A DNA stretch of 64,000 nt, taken from NCBI GenBank assembly GCA_013399895.1, contig VXBA01006569.1, forward strand, positions 1,394,518 through 1,458,517, in the 5' to 3' direction. The notes below the pieces were generated by a model. It ran no database searches and was not told the DNA's origin. It saw nothing but the letters and a program-made list of their open reading frames with translations. The stretch comes from Serilophus lunatus. Lineage: Eukaryota; Chordata; Aves; Passeriformes; Eurylaimidae. Positions 24,226 to 38,100 of this stretch are shown one piece after another (within the stretch, counting starts at the first letter, position 1; each line of letters starts with the position of its first letter). Made by a program: the position numbers and the translations under genes.

Positions 24226-24300
24226 TATATATACAACTTCCTGTCGCTGCCTCGCACACACCTATGCCTCTGCAGAGACAGTGGCAGCCGCGCAGACGTT
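24226..24300 (+). promoter_or_regulatory. Possible intronic TATA promoter with an ETS-like site
   Basis: TATATATA (24226-24233) is followed at once by acttcctgtc, which contains the ETS core GGAA on the reverse strand. About 30 bp downstream there is a moderately GC-rich stretch. The spacing would suit an alternative VAV3 start within the island shoulder. No initiator or transcript evidence is available and TATA-like words are common in AT-rich DNA, so confidence is low. Confidence 0.2.
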
Positions 24301-27300
24301 GTGTGGAAGGAAACTTCTGAGCCTTTTCTGAGTTTAAAAACATTGAGAAATGGATACACTGTAATGTTTCAGTGTTACGGTTCTGTTTTAGATTTACAGA
24401 AACACAAATTGCTGTTTATGTTTAGGACACTGACAAAAAGCGGTAGTGAGTTAGCTACTTTGTCTGTGTCTTTGTCAATGTTTACTTGGAAAGAGTGTTA
24501 TTTTTTTCCAATTAATTCTTTTAGCAACTATGTCTTCGTACCAAGGGGATGTTTTCTGTAAGCCCACAGTGTAAAAAGGGAAAACGTATTTCATGTAGTC
24601 AGTGTAGAAGCTTCCAGACCCTTGCACTAGATGTCAATGGTGTAAAGGTTGTTCCCGTGTACTTAAGAGCTCAAGTGACTGCTTGAATGGCGTATGTAGA
24701 GGCAATACTTTAGCTGAGTGATGGAGCAATGCACAGGGTGGGCTCCTCCGAATGGAAGAAAACCAGTTAAGTTTTCTCTCTGCACAGTTAAAACCTGTGA
24801 GAGTTTCAGGACTTGCTAAACCAGTGCCTTGATATATATTTTCATTTTAGTTAGCCTGATTGCTTCTGAATTGACCCTTTTTCAGTTTAGCTTGCAGAGC
24901 TATAAATGTAGGAACTGCTGGAAATGGTCTCTTGCCCTGCTTAAAATGGATAGAAAAGAATGGAAACAGAAAACCAGATTTTATATATATATTCTTTAAA
25001 ATATATGAACTGTATGGGTATCCTCATGATATTACACAGTATTTTTGAGGTGGCTAACTCATTGAATCAACTTCAATTAGAGATTAATGTGGCTTTTCTG
25101 GATCACTATTACTTAATTTTATTTTTGATGAATTAAAACCATGGTGGTCTCCTTCTGCTCTTCTGTCTTTTCTTAGTGCAGATTTGGGAATCAAGGTTAA
25201 TATTTATTTTCCTAAGTATGTTTGAACTATGGATTATAGTTGTAGGTCTTGGATTATTTATAATACTTTTTTTGAACTTGAGCTTTATATATGTACAGTG
25301 TAGCTGCTGGGATTGTTTCACTGCTGTGGCAGTTGCCTCCTTGTCTGTGTTGTCTGCTGTGTGCCTGAGGAACCTGCACTTCTCCACAGTGCTCTAGACT
25401 GCTTTCTCCAGTAGTGCATGTCTCTGCCCTACTCCGATTTCACTCTTTAAAGAGGGGGAACTGTTGATGAATCAAAGCCTCTAATGGATACCTCTATGCA
25501 GCATGCAGTTTACTGGGAACGTTACCTTTGTGCTCTGTAAGTTCAAGATTTCATGACTTTAATGAGGTTCTGTGGGGTTTATGCAAAGCTTCTCAGAGGA
25601 CACTGCTGGAAATGATCACTCAGTGAAAATTTCAGTAATTGTTAAGTTGCTTGCAGTTTGTGGCCAAGACTGTAAAGAGCTCTTAGCAGTACCTTATGCA
25701 GAAGTCTCAACGACTTGGAGATTATTCATTTGGTGAGATCTGCTTGGTGTTGAGCTCTAAATTGTGAGTTTTGTCAGAATACTGCTTGCCTGTAAACTAA
25801 TAATGCATCATAGTAAATTTACATCATAAATTTACTGCATCGTAGGATCCTGAGGTTTTGTAGAAGTACTGGCTACCTCACCTGTTCCTTGTGGGGTAAT
25901 GATTTGGAGGCACTGGAGGCATGGGGTGCCAGAGCAGAGTTGGGATTAGAACAGAAATTATCTTGGCTCCTGACTTCACAGGCTGTCTGAATGTGGTGCT
26001 GTGCCTGTACTGCTCAGCTGAGTTGTTTGAACCTCATGTGACCCTTATCCATCATCCTCCAGAATTGAGCTTCAGCTCCTCCGTGATCTGATGTTGTTTT
26101 CTGCCATGAAGTCTTAGAATGAGTCAAGGTATCCTTACAGTACAGTTCTTGGTTAATAAAAACACAGACTGAGGAGGGTGGATGAAGGCTTTGTGAAGGG
26201 GTCTCACTGAGGACAGGTTGATTTTGGCCTTGTCTGTTGTTGCTGTTGACATTTGTTGGGCCTTTCTCTATGAATCAAATTTTTCATGTCTTAGGGGCTG
26301 TTATAAATGTAGCAGCTCCAAAGAATAGCAAAGTGAGAGGTGGTGCCTCAGGCAGACCTGGGAGTAGATGTCAATTCTCTGACATGAGTCAAGTCTCTTC
26401 CTTTTAGTTACATATTTATTTTTTTCAGAATGGGTGAGGCAGATCATGTCAGTGCTCATCAGCTTTGTTCAGTGGAACTTGGTAACTCCTGATAAGCTAC
26501 ATGAAAAGTGCAGACGGATTGTGACCGATGCTGCAGCTTCAGATGCTGCTTTTCGCTGGAGCCTCATTCATACAAACAGGAGCACTGCTGCTTTGCTTTT
26601 TAAGCACTGGGCTGCTCATGGCTCTTGGGGTAGGAATAGAAACTGAGAATGATGATGCTCAGCATTGCAACACGAACACATGCTTGACCAAATGGCAGTG
26701 GGTATGTTCTCTTTTATGGGCTGACTAGCATGAGGAACCACATGCCTTTGTCCCACCACCAGCCACGTACCTTGCGTCACAGCTGTTCGCCTGGGTGGGC
26801 TGTGGATTCTGCCCCCTCTACCTTTTTGGAGATAACAATGCCTGTGCAGAAGAAATGTCCTGTGGTTTTAGACTGCAAAACATGGGATTTAGAAGCTGTA
26901 TGAATGCTAGTTTTTTCCATTTGCATGGCTGTAAGTATATGAAAATATGTCTGTTTGGTTAGTGGAAGTTGTCCTTTGAAGAACAGAAGCTGATTCAGTT
27001 ATGCTTTCCAGAAGGTGAGCCTTAGATGTGAAAATATAAACCTTGGATATATAATGGATGAGAAGCATTGTTGCTTTTCCAGTGAGCCTTGGCGCTCGCT
27101 GCTGCCTGGCTCCTGTCTTAGGGGCTGCTGTGTCTTGGTGTGAGAAAGCCTGTGAAAATTTACACATGGCCTTTTATGAGATTGGAAATTCAGGTTCAGG
27201 GACATGTGTGCAGAGGTTTATTTAGTGTTTTGTTTTTTGTTTTTTTTTTTTAAACTTTGAGCAGAACAGGAAAGTGTTGGCTCTATTAAGAACTCTTTTG

Positions 27301-30300
27301 TCAAGGCCCAAACCCACTTTGCTGTTTAGAGTGCCTGCAAACTTGCACTTGGATTGTTTCAACCTGTGCATGTGCAATCGGAAAAGGAAATTTAAGAGGT
27401 GGATCAAATAATGTCTTATGGCCTTTGACTGTAGAGGAATCTGTCTGATTCAAACTTGAGAGTTGGTGTTGTGAAAGTGGTCTTAGTGCAGACACCAAGC
27501 ACTAAACGCTGTTGCTACTGGAAGTGGAGCTAGAAGAGGGAAAGCACTAAATGAATAGTGAAGATGTGGCTGGTGTGCCAGTGTGTTGCAGAGTTTCTTC
27601 TGAATTGGAGCATCAGTCCCTGGTGACAGTGAGATAAGAGTATGGAACGCTGCATCTCTGCATCTGTGTCTTCTAGAGCTGTTCACTGTAGCTATTGACT
27701 TTTCTCAGAAGCTGCCTCTTGGCTCATGTAAGCTGGTAAAAATAATAAAAACAGAAGTGCTCCATAACAGGGAATACTAATCCTAATGTTTAATCATAAT
27801 CATACAAGAACTTAAGTAATTTATCACCAGAAATATAAAACCTAAACCAATGGATTATGATGGATTTGCAGAAGATGTCATCTGTTTAATGCTTATCTTT
27901 TATCTTTAATACTTTGCAAACTAGTTTTGAAATGGTTTTTGCAAGGCATTTAGTTAACTTGTGAGAGATTGCTAAACAGGAAAGCAGCACTTAATGCAAT
28001 ATTGGCATAGGAGTTTACTAAAGGGGATGTTGACATAGATTAAATATTAAAAATAACTATTTCCTATTATTCTAGCACAAATAAACAAAATATTCCTCAC
28101 ATGGTATTAAAAGTTCAAATGTATTCTAATTTTGGAGATGTACTTTTTTTGGTGTAACCATGTAGTCCAAAGGAAGTTGATGATCTTTGTCATCCATGTA
28201 ATATTTTGGTGTGACAAGTGAGCTTTTGAGCAGGAGTTTGTTTTTCTTGGTTACAGTGGTATCAGGTAGTCTCAGGATGTGAGTGTGCCAAGCAAGACAT
28301 GCCTCTGTTTCCTCTGTTCCTGCCTCCGGCTTGGAGCTTTCCCATCCCCCACAAATGATAATCCTGGTCTCCTGCCCCTAGCTTGTGTACAGGGCACTGC
28401 AGTGGAGGAAACGGGAATACTCTCTTGACACCCTGCACATTGTATACAGGAGGATTGAGATGTGAAAGGATGTGCTTACCTCTGGGCATGAGGATGTGGT
28501 TTAGGTCTGGGATCTTAGGAGGGACCAGGTGAGCTAAATAAGAAAACAAAAGGGATTCAGAGTGGTGCTTGTGACCTTCCTCAGGGGTCAGAGGATATCA
28601 GTAGTCTGTTTTCCTTGGTCAGAGAGACCTTTGAGAGAACTGTTGTGTAAGGTAACTTATGCTGTGTTTTTTTGTTAGATGGTAGGATATACCACAAAGA
28701 TGCATTTAGATTAATACAGATTTTCTGAAACTGTAGGACTTACTGGGCTTGAATGAGAGTTTAGGAACTGGTTCAATTTTTTTCAGTGTGCAGAAATAAG
28801 AGATGTTTAACTGCCCCTGCTCCATCTTCTTGACCTATTTGAAACTAACTCTGTATATTCACATACATTTAAAAGAATTTGGTAATTTTAAAAATATTTT
28901 TTTAAAATTTTCAAATTCTTCCTACCTCTCTACTTGCTTGCTTGTACTTTGGTCCTCTAAACATCTTTATCACGTTTAACTTCATATCCATGATTCATTC
29001 AAATTAGAACTATATTGGCCAGAAGGTACATTATCCATAAAAGGCGTATGTATCCATATATATGTTATGTGTATGTATATATCTTGTACGTGTTAGACTT
29101 GGTAAAATATTGTGAACACATATTTGTTCAAAGGAAAACCTTAATATGACCTCTGTTTTGTTCTAAGAAAAGAAACTGATGAAAAAGTAGTGACCCAGTT
29201 TTTCTAGGTAAGTCTTCTTACCTTATGAAGATGGAGAAAATAGCGCTTGAAAGCTGATGTGATTTTAATTGATCCACGTTGATTCTTGGAAGGGAAAGAA
29301 AAAACTGCAGTTGTACTGTATGGTAAGCTTGTTTTACATGTTATGTTTATCGCACAGTTACTAGATGCGGCATATTCATCATGCCAAGAATTGTCTCAAA
29401 CATCTCCTTCTGCACAGAATTTTAGTATGCTGGCAGCTGTCTAAAGCATTAATAAATATATTACTACTGGTTTCTCACAGAGGCTATAGTGTATGCCAGC
29501 AGTGGATAATTTAATTAATGTCTTTGTATGCTGTGCTTCTGTGTCATGTGGGAGAAGACAAATTGTTTGCTGAGCCTTGTCTGACAAAAGTGGTAGACCA
29601 GTGATAGTGGCAAGTTGAAGGACTGCGTATTAAAAGAAATGAATAAATCAAAAGGTTCAAGGAAGGATGGTAGGATATATGAAAAGTGAGAGAAAATAAT
29701 CAAAAGAAACATTAACTAGAGAGAACGGTCAGAAAAAATTGGGAAGCTGGAGTGAAGAGGATATTGACAAGCAAGACACGTAAGGATTTTGAGATTTATC
29801 CCAAGATGAATACAGAAAACCAGTCTTGGATATGCTGTGTTATTGTTTAATGGTAACACATAGCGGCATTATCATTGCTGGCATGCTGGTCACTGTTAGG
29901 CTTGTGAGGTGCAGGAGGTTATTTGCCAGGCTGCAGCACTGCACGTCAGGATGGGTTAGCATAATGCATTGGGACAGTTTGTGCACTGTAAGGTGGAGGA
30001 TCTTGGATTTCTCACACACATGCCTTTCCACTCTCCTCTGAAGGTCAAAAGAGTTGATTAAATTATAGTTGTGAAGGAGGAAATACAGAGGGTAAGGAGA
30101 GAAAGGGCTGCAAAGTGAGAGGGAGGCAAAGCACTTGAGAGGGGTGAGTGGCATCCATCCTGGCCATGCCCACAGGGACCTGGCACCTTTTGGCCCTGGC
30201 ATAGCTGAGCCTGGGCTTCATTGGTGTCAGTGTTGGGAAGGAGGGTTGACTGGGAGCAGCAGCTACCAGGCTTGTAAGAGGCATGGGCAGGAAGGACTTT

Positions 30301-32830
30301 CAGAACACAGGCTGATGTTGGTAAAATACAGGCAGATAGGGAGGAAGACCCCTCTGCTCAAGTAATCTTGGCTCCCTGACCAGCAGCTGACCCAGGCAGG
30401 AACAGCACAGGTGCCCGTGGCTGCAAAGGAAACCTGCTGGAGTGTGCTCCCCTCTCAATGTCTTCCACGTGTCACTGCCTGTTGCAGGCAGGGAAGTTCT
30501 GGCTCATTCCCTGCATTGTGTGGGTATCTCTGAGAGGAGGAACGTGTATTGTTTTATTAGATCGCTGGCAGTTTTATCTTGATATAGAGGTGTCAGTTTT
30601 TGAACTAGTTCTCATAATACAAAAATAAGAGATGTAGTTCTTTAAGAATGAAATTGAACAAAACCCTCCTCAAAAACCTTTGGGGTTTTTTTTTGTTCTC
30701 CTTTCTGCTGCTCTGAAAAAGTGTTGCAGTCATTCCATAATATTTGATAACAAAGTTTTGTACTACCTTACATTGTATTATTTCAGTATTTCAAAAATTG
30801 TGTTTCACAAAGAAGTATGAATTGATGTATACTTTGTCAAATTTGCTATTAATTTTTTCCCCCTGCACTTTCCAGTGTACTTGGCATTATCTGGAGCTAC
30901 CTTTTCTTTCCTCCTATTTTACTTTGACAAGCCATGTTTTAAGACTTGAGGCATTGTGAAATACCAGCTGTTTGCTAAGACTTGTGATGTGTAAAATGCA
31001 ATCTGAACTGACACCTTTATAGCAACATTTTGAGTTTTTATTTCTAGGAGAATGATGTTCCCTCAAAGCTCACTGAATGCTATTGGCTTCAGTTCACCAC
31101 ACTGTCAAGTGAGAACATAACTTTTAAAAAAATGCCAGTCAGTGACCCTTTCTTTCATCTAGTATTAAATGACGATAGTGGATGTCTTGGTAACGTGAAA
31201 CACTGAAGGACTCCTAGCAGGGTATTTGTTTCTTTGTATATTCAGAACATGAAACATTAGTCTCAAATTGCATAATATAGTGGTATTGTAGCAATTTGTA
31301 TAAAAGCCACTCGTGTACTATTTAAAATGTTCTTGCAGACCTGCAGCTCATTCAGTTGTCTTATATTACAATCCAAAATATTTTGTCTTCTAAATGGCCT
31401 TTACTTTCAATCAGAATTTCATTTTATAATTGTTTATAGGTATTGATTAATAGGTATTCAGTTGATCTGTCAGTACCTATTTTTCACTTATTCTATCCCT
31501 TTAAAAATAATTTGAAACTTATTTTAAATTATATAGATAATATAATATGATTGCCTTGCAGGAGCAAACAAAAAATATATTTGTTGCGACAATAAAACTT
31601 TCTGGAAGGAAAGCCCAATCAACAAAGCAAAGCGTTTTTAAAGCATGTTTTGAACTGATAATATTTAGCAAGACAAGATGATTTGTATTTCTAAAATCCT
31701 TAGATATGGCCTTTAAATGTTGGTACTGTCAATTTTCCCTTTTTGTTTCTGAGTTATATAGGGGTATGTGCTGTATAATTTGTCATTAGGGTACTTTTTA
31801 CTGTTGCTTGTTCCTTCATTCACACTATCTCTATATGGAAGGAAGCCTTAGAGTCAACTAGAACAGCATGATTAGAGCTCAGGCCTTAAAAATTTTGGCT
31901 GTCAAAGCAGCTTCACTTCACTGTTGTGTAGGAAATTTGATGCATTAAAAAGGAATATGTTATTTTGCCACACTCTAAACTCAGTGTAATAATGACAGCA
32001 TCGTCATAGCTTATGTTATTCCTCATGTCTTGTTGGCATGTTGGCAGTCAAGATTACTTGCATGATCCAGTAAATGGCTTCAAATTCCCATCAACAACTG
32101 CCTCATGCAGCAGTGATGCCATATGTCAGCTGATAAAAGGGCTGTGGCATTTTTCCCTATGAACCCTTCAGGATCTATGATTAAGTATATCTGTTTCTAA
32201 TGCAGAGATGGTTAAAGGTAGATGGAAGACCACACTGCTGTAATATCCCCACAGATTTTAAGTCTCTGGATGAAGGAATGGTGATGACATAGGCCTACCA
32301 CTTGAATTGTAACTTGAGATGAACACTCATGAATCCTACTTATCTCTGTACATTTTAGATTAAGCTTTGACCTTCTTTTTCCTGGAAAATAAATAGTGTA
32401 GGAAACACCAGAGAGAATGTTCAAACTACTTTTAAAGAAGAGTGAGACTCTGAAGTGCTCTTGCAAGCTGCTGCCATTCGGCTTGCGGTCACTTGATGTC
32501 TGGCTGGTTGAAAAGGGATTTCTGCCAAAGTTTCTGCCTAACTTGTACTGAGGCAGATATTTTGAAAACGTCTTGATGCTACTTTGCGACTCAAGTTTCA
32601 CATTTCACAGCAGTACCAGTTTTGCTAAATTTCATCAAGTTGTGCGAAGAAATAATTAAGTTTCACTTTTTCTTCTCACTTCTCACACTCCGTGTGAGAG
32701 GAGAGTCCCATCCGCAAAGTGATGCGGGATTTTGGGTTGTATTGTACACTTCTCTGAATTGGCAAGTGCTTATTTTTAAATATTGTTGAAAATTCCTGTT
32801 GAGCTTTGATTTCCCACCCTCTCTCTTACC

Positions 32831-32864
32831 TTTTTTTTTTTTTNTTTTTTTTTTTTTTTTTTTT
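32831..32864. repeat. Poly-T run interrupted by an N
   Basis: Thirteen T residues, an N at 32844, then twenty more T residues. The N most likely marks an assembly or base-calling problem in the homopolymer, so the true length is unknown. Confidence 0.95.
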
Positions 32865-32940
32865 GTGGAGCTTGCCTGGGTTTTTTAATGCTTGATATGA
32901 AACCAGAGCTTTTGGGCCATACTCAGAGGGATCGTTTGGG

Positions 32941-32957
32941 TGTGTGTGTGTGTGTGT
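32941..32957. repeat. (TG)n microsatellite
   Basis: A pure TG dinucleotide tract of 17 bases in intron 1. It is short and ordinary, and may be polymorphic. Confidence 0.9.
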
Positions 32958-34849
32958 CCTCTTATGGATTCTTGGTTCTAGGGAATTCTTAGAGCATTTC
33001 TAAAAGTGTAGAATATGTTAAAACCTTAGGTGGTCTTTGGCAGGTGTGTAATGTCCTCAGCTTTTATATGCAGTCCAAACAGGATTAGCTTGAGCCATTT
33101 TGTTTTGAGCTCTGCCTGTCCTGATCTTCTTTTTATTCATCATAAAGACATGTTTTGCCTTGACTTCAATCATTACAAGGAGTCATGAGAAAGTTATGCA
33201 GGTTCTGTGTTCATTCGATTTGCATTTGTGGCTGGCAGCACAGAATAAGGTGATATATTTTCTCTGTGGGTTGTGCTGAGGCCACTGGTTTCACTGTGAG
33301 TGTGGTGAATAGATGGCAATCTTTGTAAAAGCTGAGGTTTAACTCCACATTTGTTGTTCTCAGTGATGCCTTCAAGCAATTTTGTTGGTTAGAAGGATTG
33401 TGCCTCAGAAAATGCTGGTAGCTACTGTCACTGTGCTGTCGCAGGTTTTATGAACCTTTAAGGAAGTGATGCTTGTAGTCCTATTGGAATATCTCTATAG
33501 TTGTATCAGAGTCCTATAATTCTCCCTTTCTGTTGAAGACTCTGGTAAATTGATTAGCTGAGATGAAAGGCTTTGCTGGCTGGGACATACATGATTTGCA
33601 TGTGAATGCAGACATGGTGATGGGAGAGGGTGCTTATGTGGGAATGGCTGAGCCATGCTGGCTACATAAAGGGTGAGCTGCTCCTCATGAGAGGCTCCTG
33701 AGTGATAGACTGGAGCGTATTTCAAACTTGTGTGTCTCCCAGCTATAATTGCTCAGATTCATAGACCCCTGGGGAATCTGATTAATTTAATATCTGCATT
33801 CTCTTTTATAAGAATGTAGGTTTTTGTAGCTTGTAAGCCCCATAGCACATCATGTTATTTCAAGAACATAAGCTCTAGTAATATTAATGTTATGTGAATT
33901 ACTCTCTAGTGTTAAAAATACTGCTATGAAGTAAAAAAAAAGATTTTTTTTTAAGACACTATAAGTTATTCGACATGACCAATGGGGGAAATGTAAGAAA
34001 ACTAATTAAAAAACTGAAACAAAAGGGGAATGTATTTTGTAACATTCTCTTAGCACACCTCACTAGGAATAGGCTTGAGGAGCAGATCTTTACATTAATG
34101 ATATTACAGTGTTTGAGTTCATGTGATCTCTGATTAACAGTGAAGAAAGGTTGAGATGTTCTTTTTTGGGGCAGAATTGGTGTTTTGATGGAGTTTCTCT
34201 GTGTAGGCCTTCTGACAGTAGTTGTTACATTAATTAAGGACTTGGTCTTTCTGGTTCAGAATTCACATCCATTTCCACGCAATGGGAAGACAGGCATGGG
34301 GAATGGCTTTCTGAGTCTTAAAAATGTTTTCCCAAATTTGTGGCTCAATATGCAGGACCACAAATATATTTTGCTAAACTGTTTAGGCTTGGAAATACTT
34401 AGGAGTTATCTTTTAATTCCAGTGAGGAACAGTGATTTCATCTAATGTTGTGTCTAGTCTAAAATTTGTGGTTAAGCAGTTCAACAGGAAAATTAGTCCT
34501 CAAAAGGTTTTGCAGGAATGGCCTTCTTGAGAGATGTTCTTAAAACTACTTGGAAAAGAAGTGAGTTAGTAGTTAGCTTTTCCTGTTTTGTGCTGAATAG
34601 CATTAGAGTTTGACCTCAAAATCTAGTGTTTCAATAAAGTCATGTTAAAGATTAATGAACTTAAAATACCTTTCATCTTGATTTGAAAGAGCAGCAGAAT
34701 TTGAAGTGTTAGGATTTCTGTAGGATATTTCATTTTCCTGACAGGTCTGCTAGTGACAACCTTTTTTCAATTTTCCCTTGCAAATGTGTTTCTCCAAGTT
34801 TTCTGCTTTGACTCAGGTGGATTCAGCTTATCTACTAAAGACCTAGATT

Positions 34850-35160
34850 GCTTGTGATTAGGGTTTTTTTATTATTTTTCCCCTCCTTTCTTTCCTTTAG
34901 TATAATTGTCACTCATTTTGACTTATCTATGTTCTGCAACTTGTTCTGTGCTCATGCTCTCTCCTCTCAAACTGGACTGTTTTACTTTCACCTTCTACAT
35001 CTGCCTTCCACCTTCCACTCGTATTTTCTTCTCCTGACAGTGCATCTGTTTCCTCTTGCACTTCTTTCCTGATGCTCTTTTTTCCTTTCAACTGTTTTCC
35101 CTGCCCTGTTGTCTTCACTGTTCCTGTTGGCTTCATCCCTCCACGTGTTCTCTGAAATCT
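34850..35160 (+). other. Pyrimidine-rich tract in intron 1
   Basis: Roughly 300 bp dominated by C and T on the sense strand. The open frames here translate to Leu/Phe/Ser-rich peptides simply because of the T content and are not genes. Such tracts can bind PTB-type splicing regulators or form unusual DNA structures. No specific role is shown. Confidence 0.6.
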
Positions 35161-38100
35161 GTTTCCTACATGGATAAGAGTGCGTCACCTCCGGAAGTTG
35201 CTTCCTGCGTAGGTGAGAATGTTGGGCAGGAAGGCTCCAGCAGAAGTTAAATTTTTAGGATCAGAGAACACAGGGGTTTCAAGGGAAACAGACACCGCTT
35301 GACCAGCAATACACGTTGCTCTGTTTTAAACTGCTTTTCAGTGACTACTTCTTGTAAATGCTGATTGTTTTGCTTTTATTAATTATTTTATAAACTTCTG
35401 CCTCCTTCCTGTTGCAGTCAGAGGTTTGCAACGTATGTGAGGGTGTCCCCAAAATTGTTTTGCTCCTTTGCTCCAGGTGGATGGGGCAGATCACTCTCTT
35501 GAGGATGTGGATGAAATCTAATGCTGGGATTCTGCAGGGTGACTCAAACTGGAAACTCATTCTTTTCAAAGGCAGCACTACTTGATGCCTGTCTTTGCCA
35601 CCAACCTCTGGAGGTTTGTGCCACCATGGCAATGTTTAGGCAATATTGTTCTGGGGCTGTGTCTGAAGGGAGCAGGTGGGAATGGCAGTAATTTTCAACC
35701 ACTTCTCGGATTGATTATCAATGTTGCTTGCAAGGCAGAACTATTCAGTCCTGTTAGCCAGTACGCTCATCCTGCAGCTCTCTCGTGTTCGGCATCAAAC
35801 TCCACAGTTTGTGTCTCTCTTTTCCCCATGAGCTCCATTCACTCTTCAGAGGCTGACAGACACGAAAACTTTATTCCCGGGCTGGAGGTGAAGAGATTAT
35901 TTATACTCAAAGTGAAACAATCACTATGCCAAATATCTGTATTGTGAGATACAATCATTTGCAACACAGTGATGTCCTTAAGAGATTACCTTGGTAGCTA
36001 ATGGCTACCATAGACTAGTTTCGATGGAAATTTAGCAGTAACTTTATCTGAGAATCCTTAAAACTTTTTTTCATTTTAATCAGGTTTCTGGGATTTTGCT
36101 TGCTTGCTTTCTGTGGAAGGACCTGATATAATTCACAGAAGTTGCAGGCAGAAAAGGAGGTGATGCCCAACTGGTTATTCCACTGAAGTCTCTGGATGTG
36201 CTGTAAATGAAAGCTTAGTAGGGCCATGGCATAAATGGCCACTAACTGTTCTGTAAAGGTGCAACTCTTATCCTGATTTGTTTGCAATATTTCCCTGCTT
36301 CTGAGGGTGAGGCAGTTCAGTATTACCATTTTAAAGGCTCTCATGGGATTAAATGAAATTTTCGTCATGCATGTTCTGTTTTAACGGAGAACATACATTT
36401 GAAGAATAATTATTGTGATACTCATCCTACTATGCTGGCTGGTTTTATGGTTTTATATGATTTGAATTATTAGAGCAGCTTTTGACTATTTGTTTCATTA
36501 TAAGATACTGATGAGAGCTTAATCTAGGTCAGTGAATTTTTTTTTTTTTTACTTTGGTATTGGATCTTTTGTAACTTAAAAATAATTATCCTCACGTACC
36601 CCTTCAGAACTGAAATGTGCTACTGTAAAGGAAGTGGCTTTTGATTAGTTTCCTATTGTGGAAGTTTTTGTTGTGAAGTCTAGTCTGCTCTTTTATGCCT
36701 TGTTTAACTTTATTCACTGTTTCTAGTTGTGAGAGTGATTTGTAATTAGGGGAAATTCCTTTACATTTTTTTTCCTATCCTTAGTCATACTCTTTTCCAA
36801 CCATGATCATGTTTTTCTATTCACTTATTGATTGTTAATGTCCAGAGGGGAAAGTAAGCTGGCGATCTTGAGTGGCTACAGATTCACTGGAAGGACTTAT
36901 TAAAAAATTATTTTGGTAATAGCTACTCCCTTAGTATTAATGATAACACACTGTTGATTGCTTTAGGGTGATTAAAACCTTCTTTGGAGTAGAAGACTTC
37001 AACAATTAGAAGGAACAAATCAATGAATGGCAGATGCTTCATTTTTTTTTTTATTTATTTTCCCCTCAACTGGCTTTGAAATGGGCATGTGGATTTTTTT
37101 TTTTTTTAAGAAAACTTTTAAGGTTTCAAAATGGTGGTCAGGTGGACAAAAAGCAGTGATTTCCATATTGTTTTTTTAGGAGATTCTTGGATTTCCTTTG
37201 CATATTCTTTAGTGTCCTCTATTGCATCCGAGAAATTACCACATCTAGCAGACAGTAACTTGACTTGTTTTGATAGATGTAGAGTTGGAACAGTTTACTT
37301 TTTGCTAGTTCCCTGCAGCTGTCAAAAAAAATTAATCAGAAATACCCGTGAGTGGCAAGGCATATTGGTATTAAAAATGGAATGTCATTTGAAACAGAGG
37401 ATCTAAGACTTAGTTTTGACTCCAGCTCTCTGACGCTGTCGTAGGATTGACCTCAAATACATTGTTTCCAGTCTACTTTTTAGTAGCAATTGTGCTTGTG
37501 AATCTCTCTTTAAAATGTGCTTTGAACATATCTCAGAGGTTTTCAGAGTTTAAAATCTGAGGTTGAAACTGTTTGCTGCTGGGTTAGATCTACTGATTTA
37601 GAAAGTTGAAGTAAAATCTATTGTTATCTTTATCACTTATTCCTTACATAGGCTGTATTACCCCTAATTTGCAATTGATCTTTTTGCTTGTTTTTTACTT
37701 AAAAAATAAATTCTGTGTGGGGCAGTTGCATCCTTTAGCTCTGATGTTGCTGTCATAAATGGAGAGAAGTTTATTGGCACAGTTCAAGACCCCTCTACCA
37801 TCCTTAGGGAGTAATTTTCTCTGTGAGTTAGAGATATCATACTTCCACAAACTTCAGTTTGGATTGTTTATTGATGTCAGGGTGTACACATAATAGGCTT
37901 TAGCAGATGTTTGGATAACTTGTGTCTCCTGAAGTCAGACTGTTGCCCCTTTCTGCCCTGAGGACACTGTTGAAGCAGGTGGGAAGGCTTGAGCAGAACG
38001 GCTGTGGAAGAGTTTGCCAAGAATTTGCATGGATTTGTCTCCCGATGGGGTGACCTCTTGCTGGTAGCGGATCTGGACACAGGTTTTGGTGGACCTGTGA

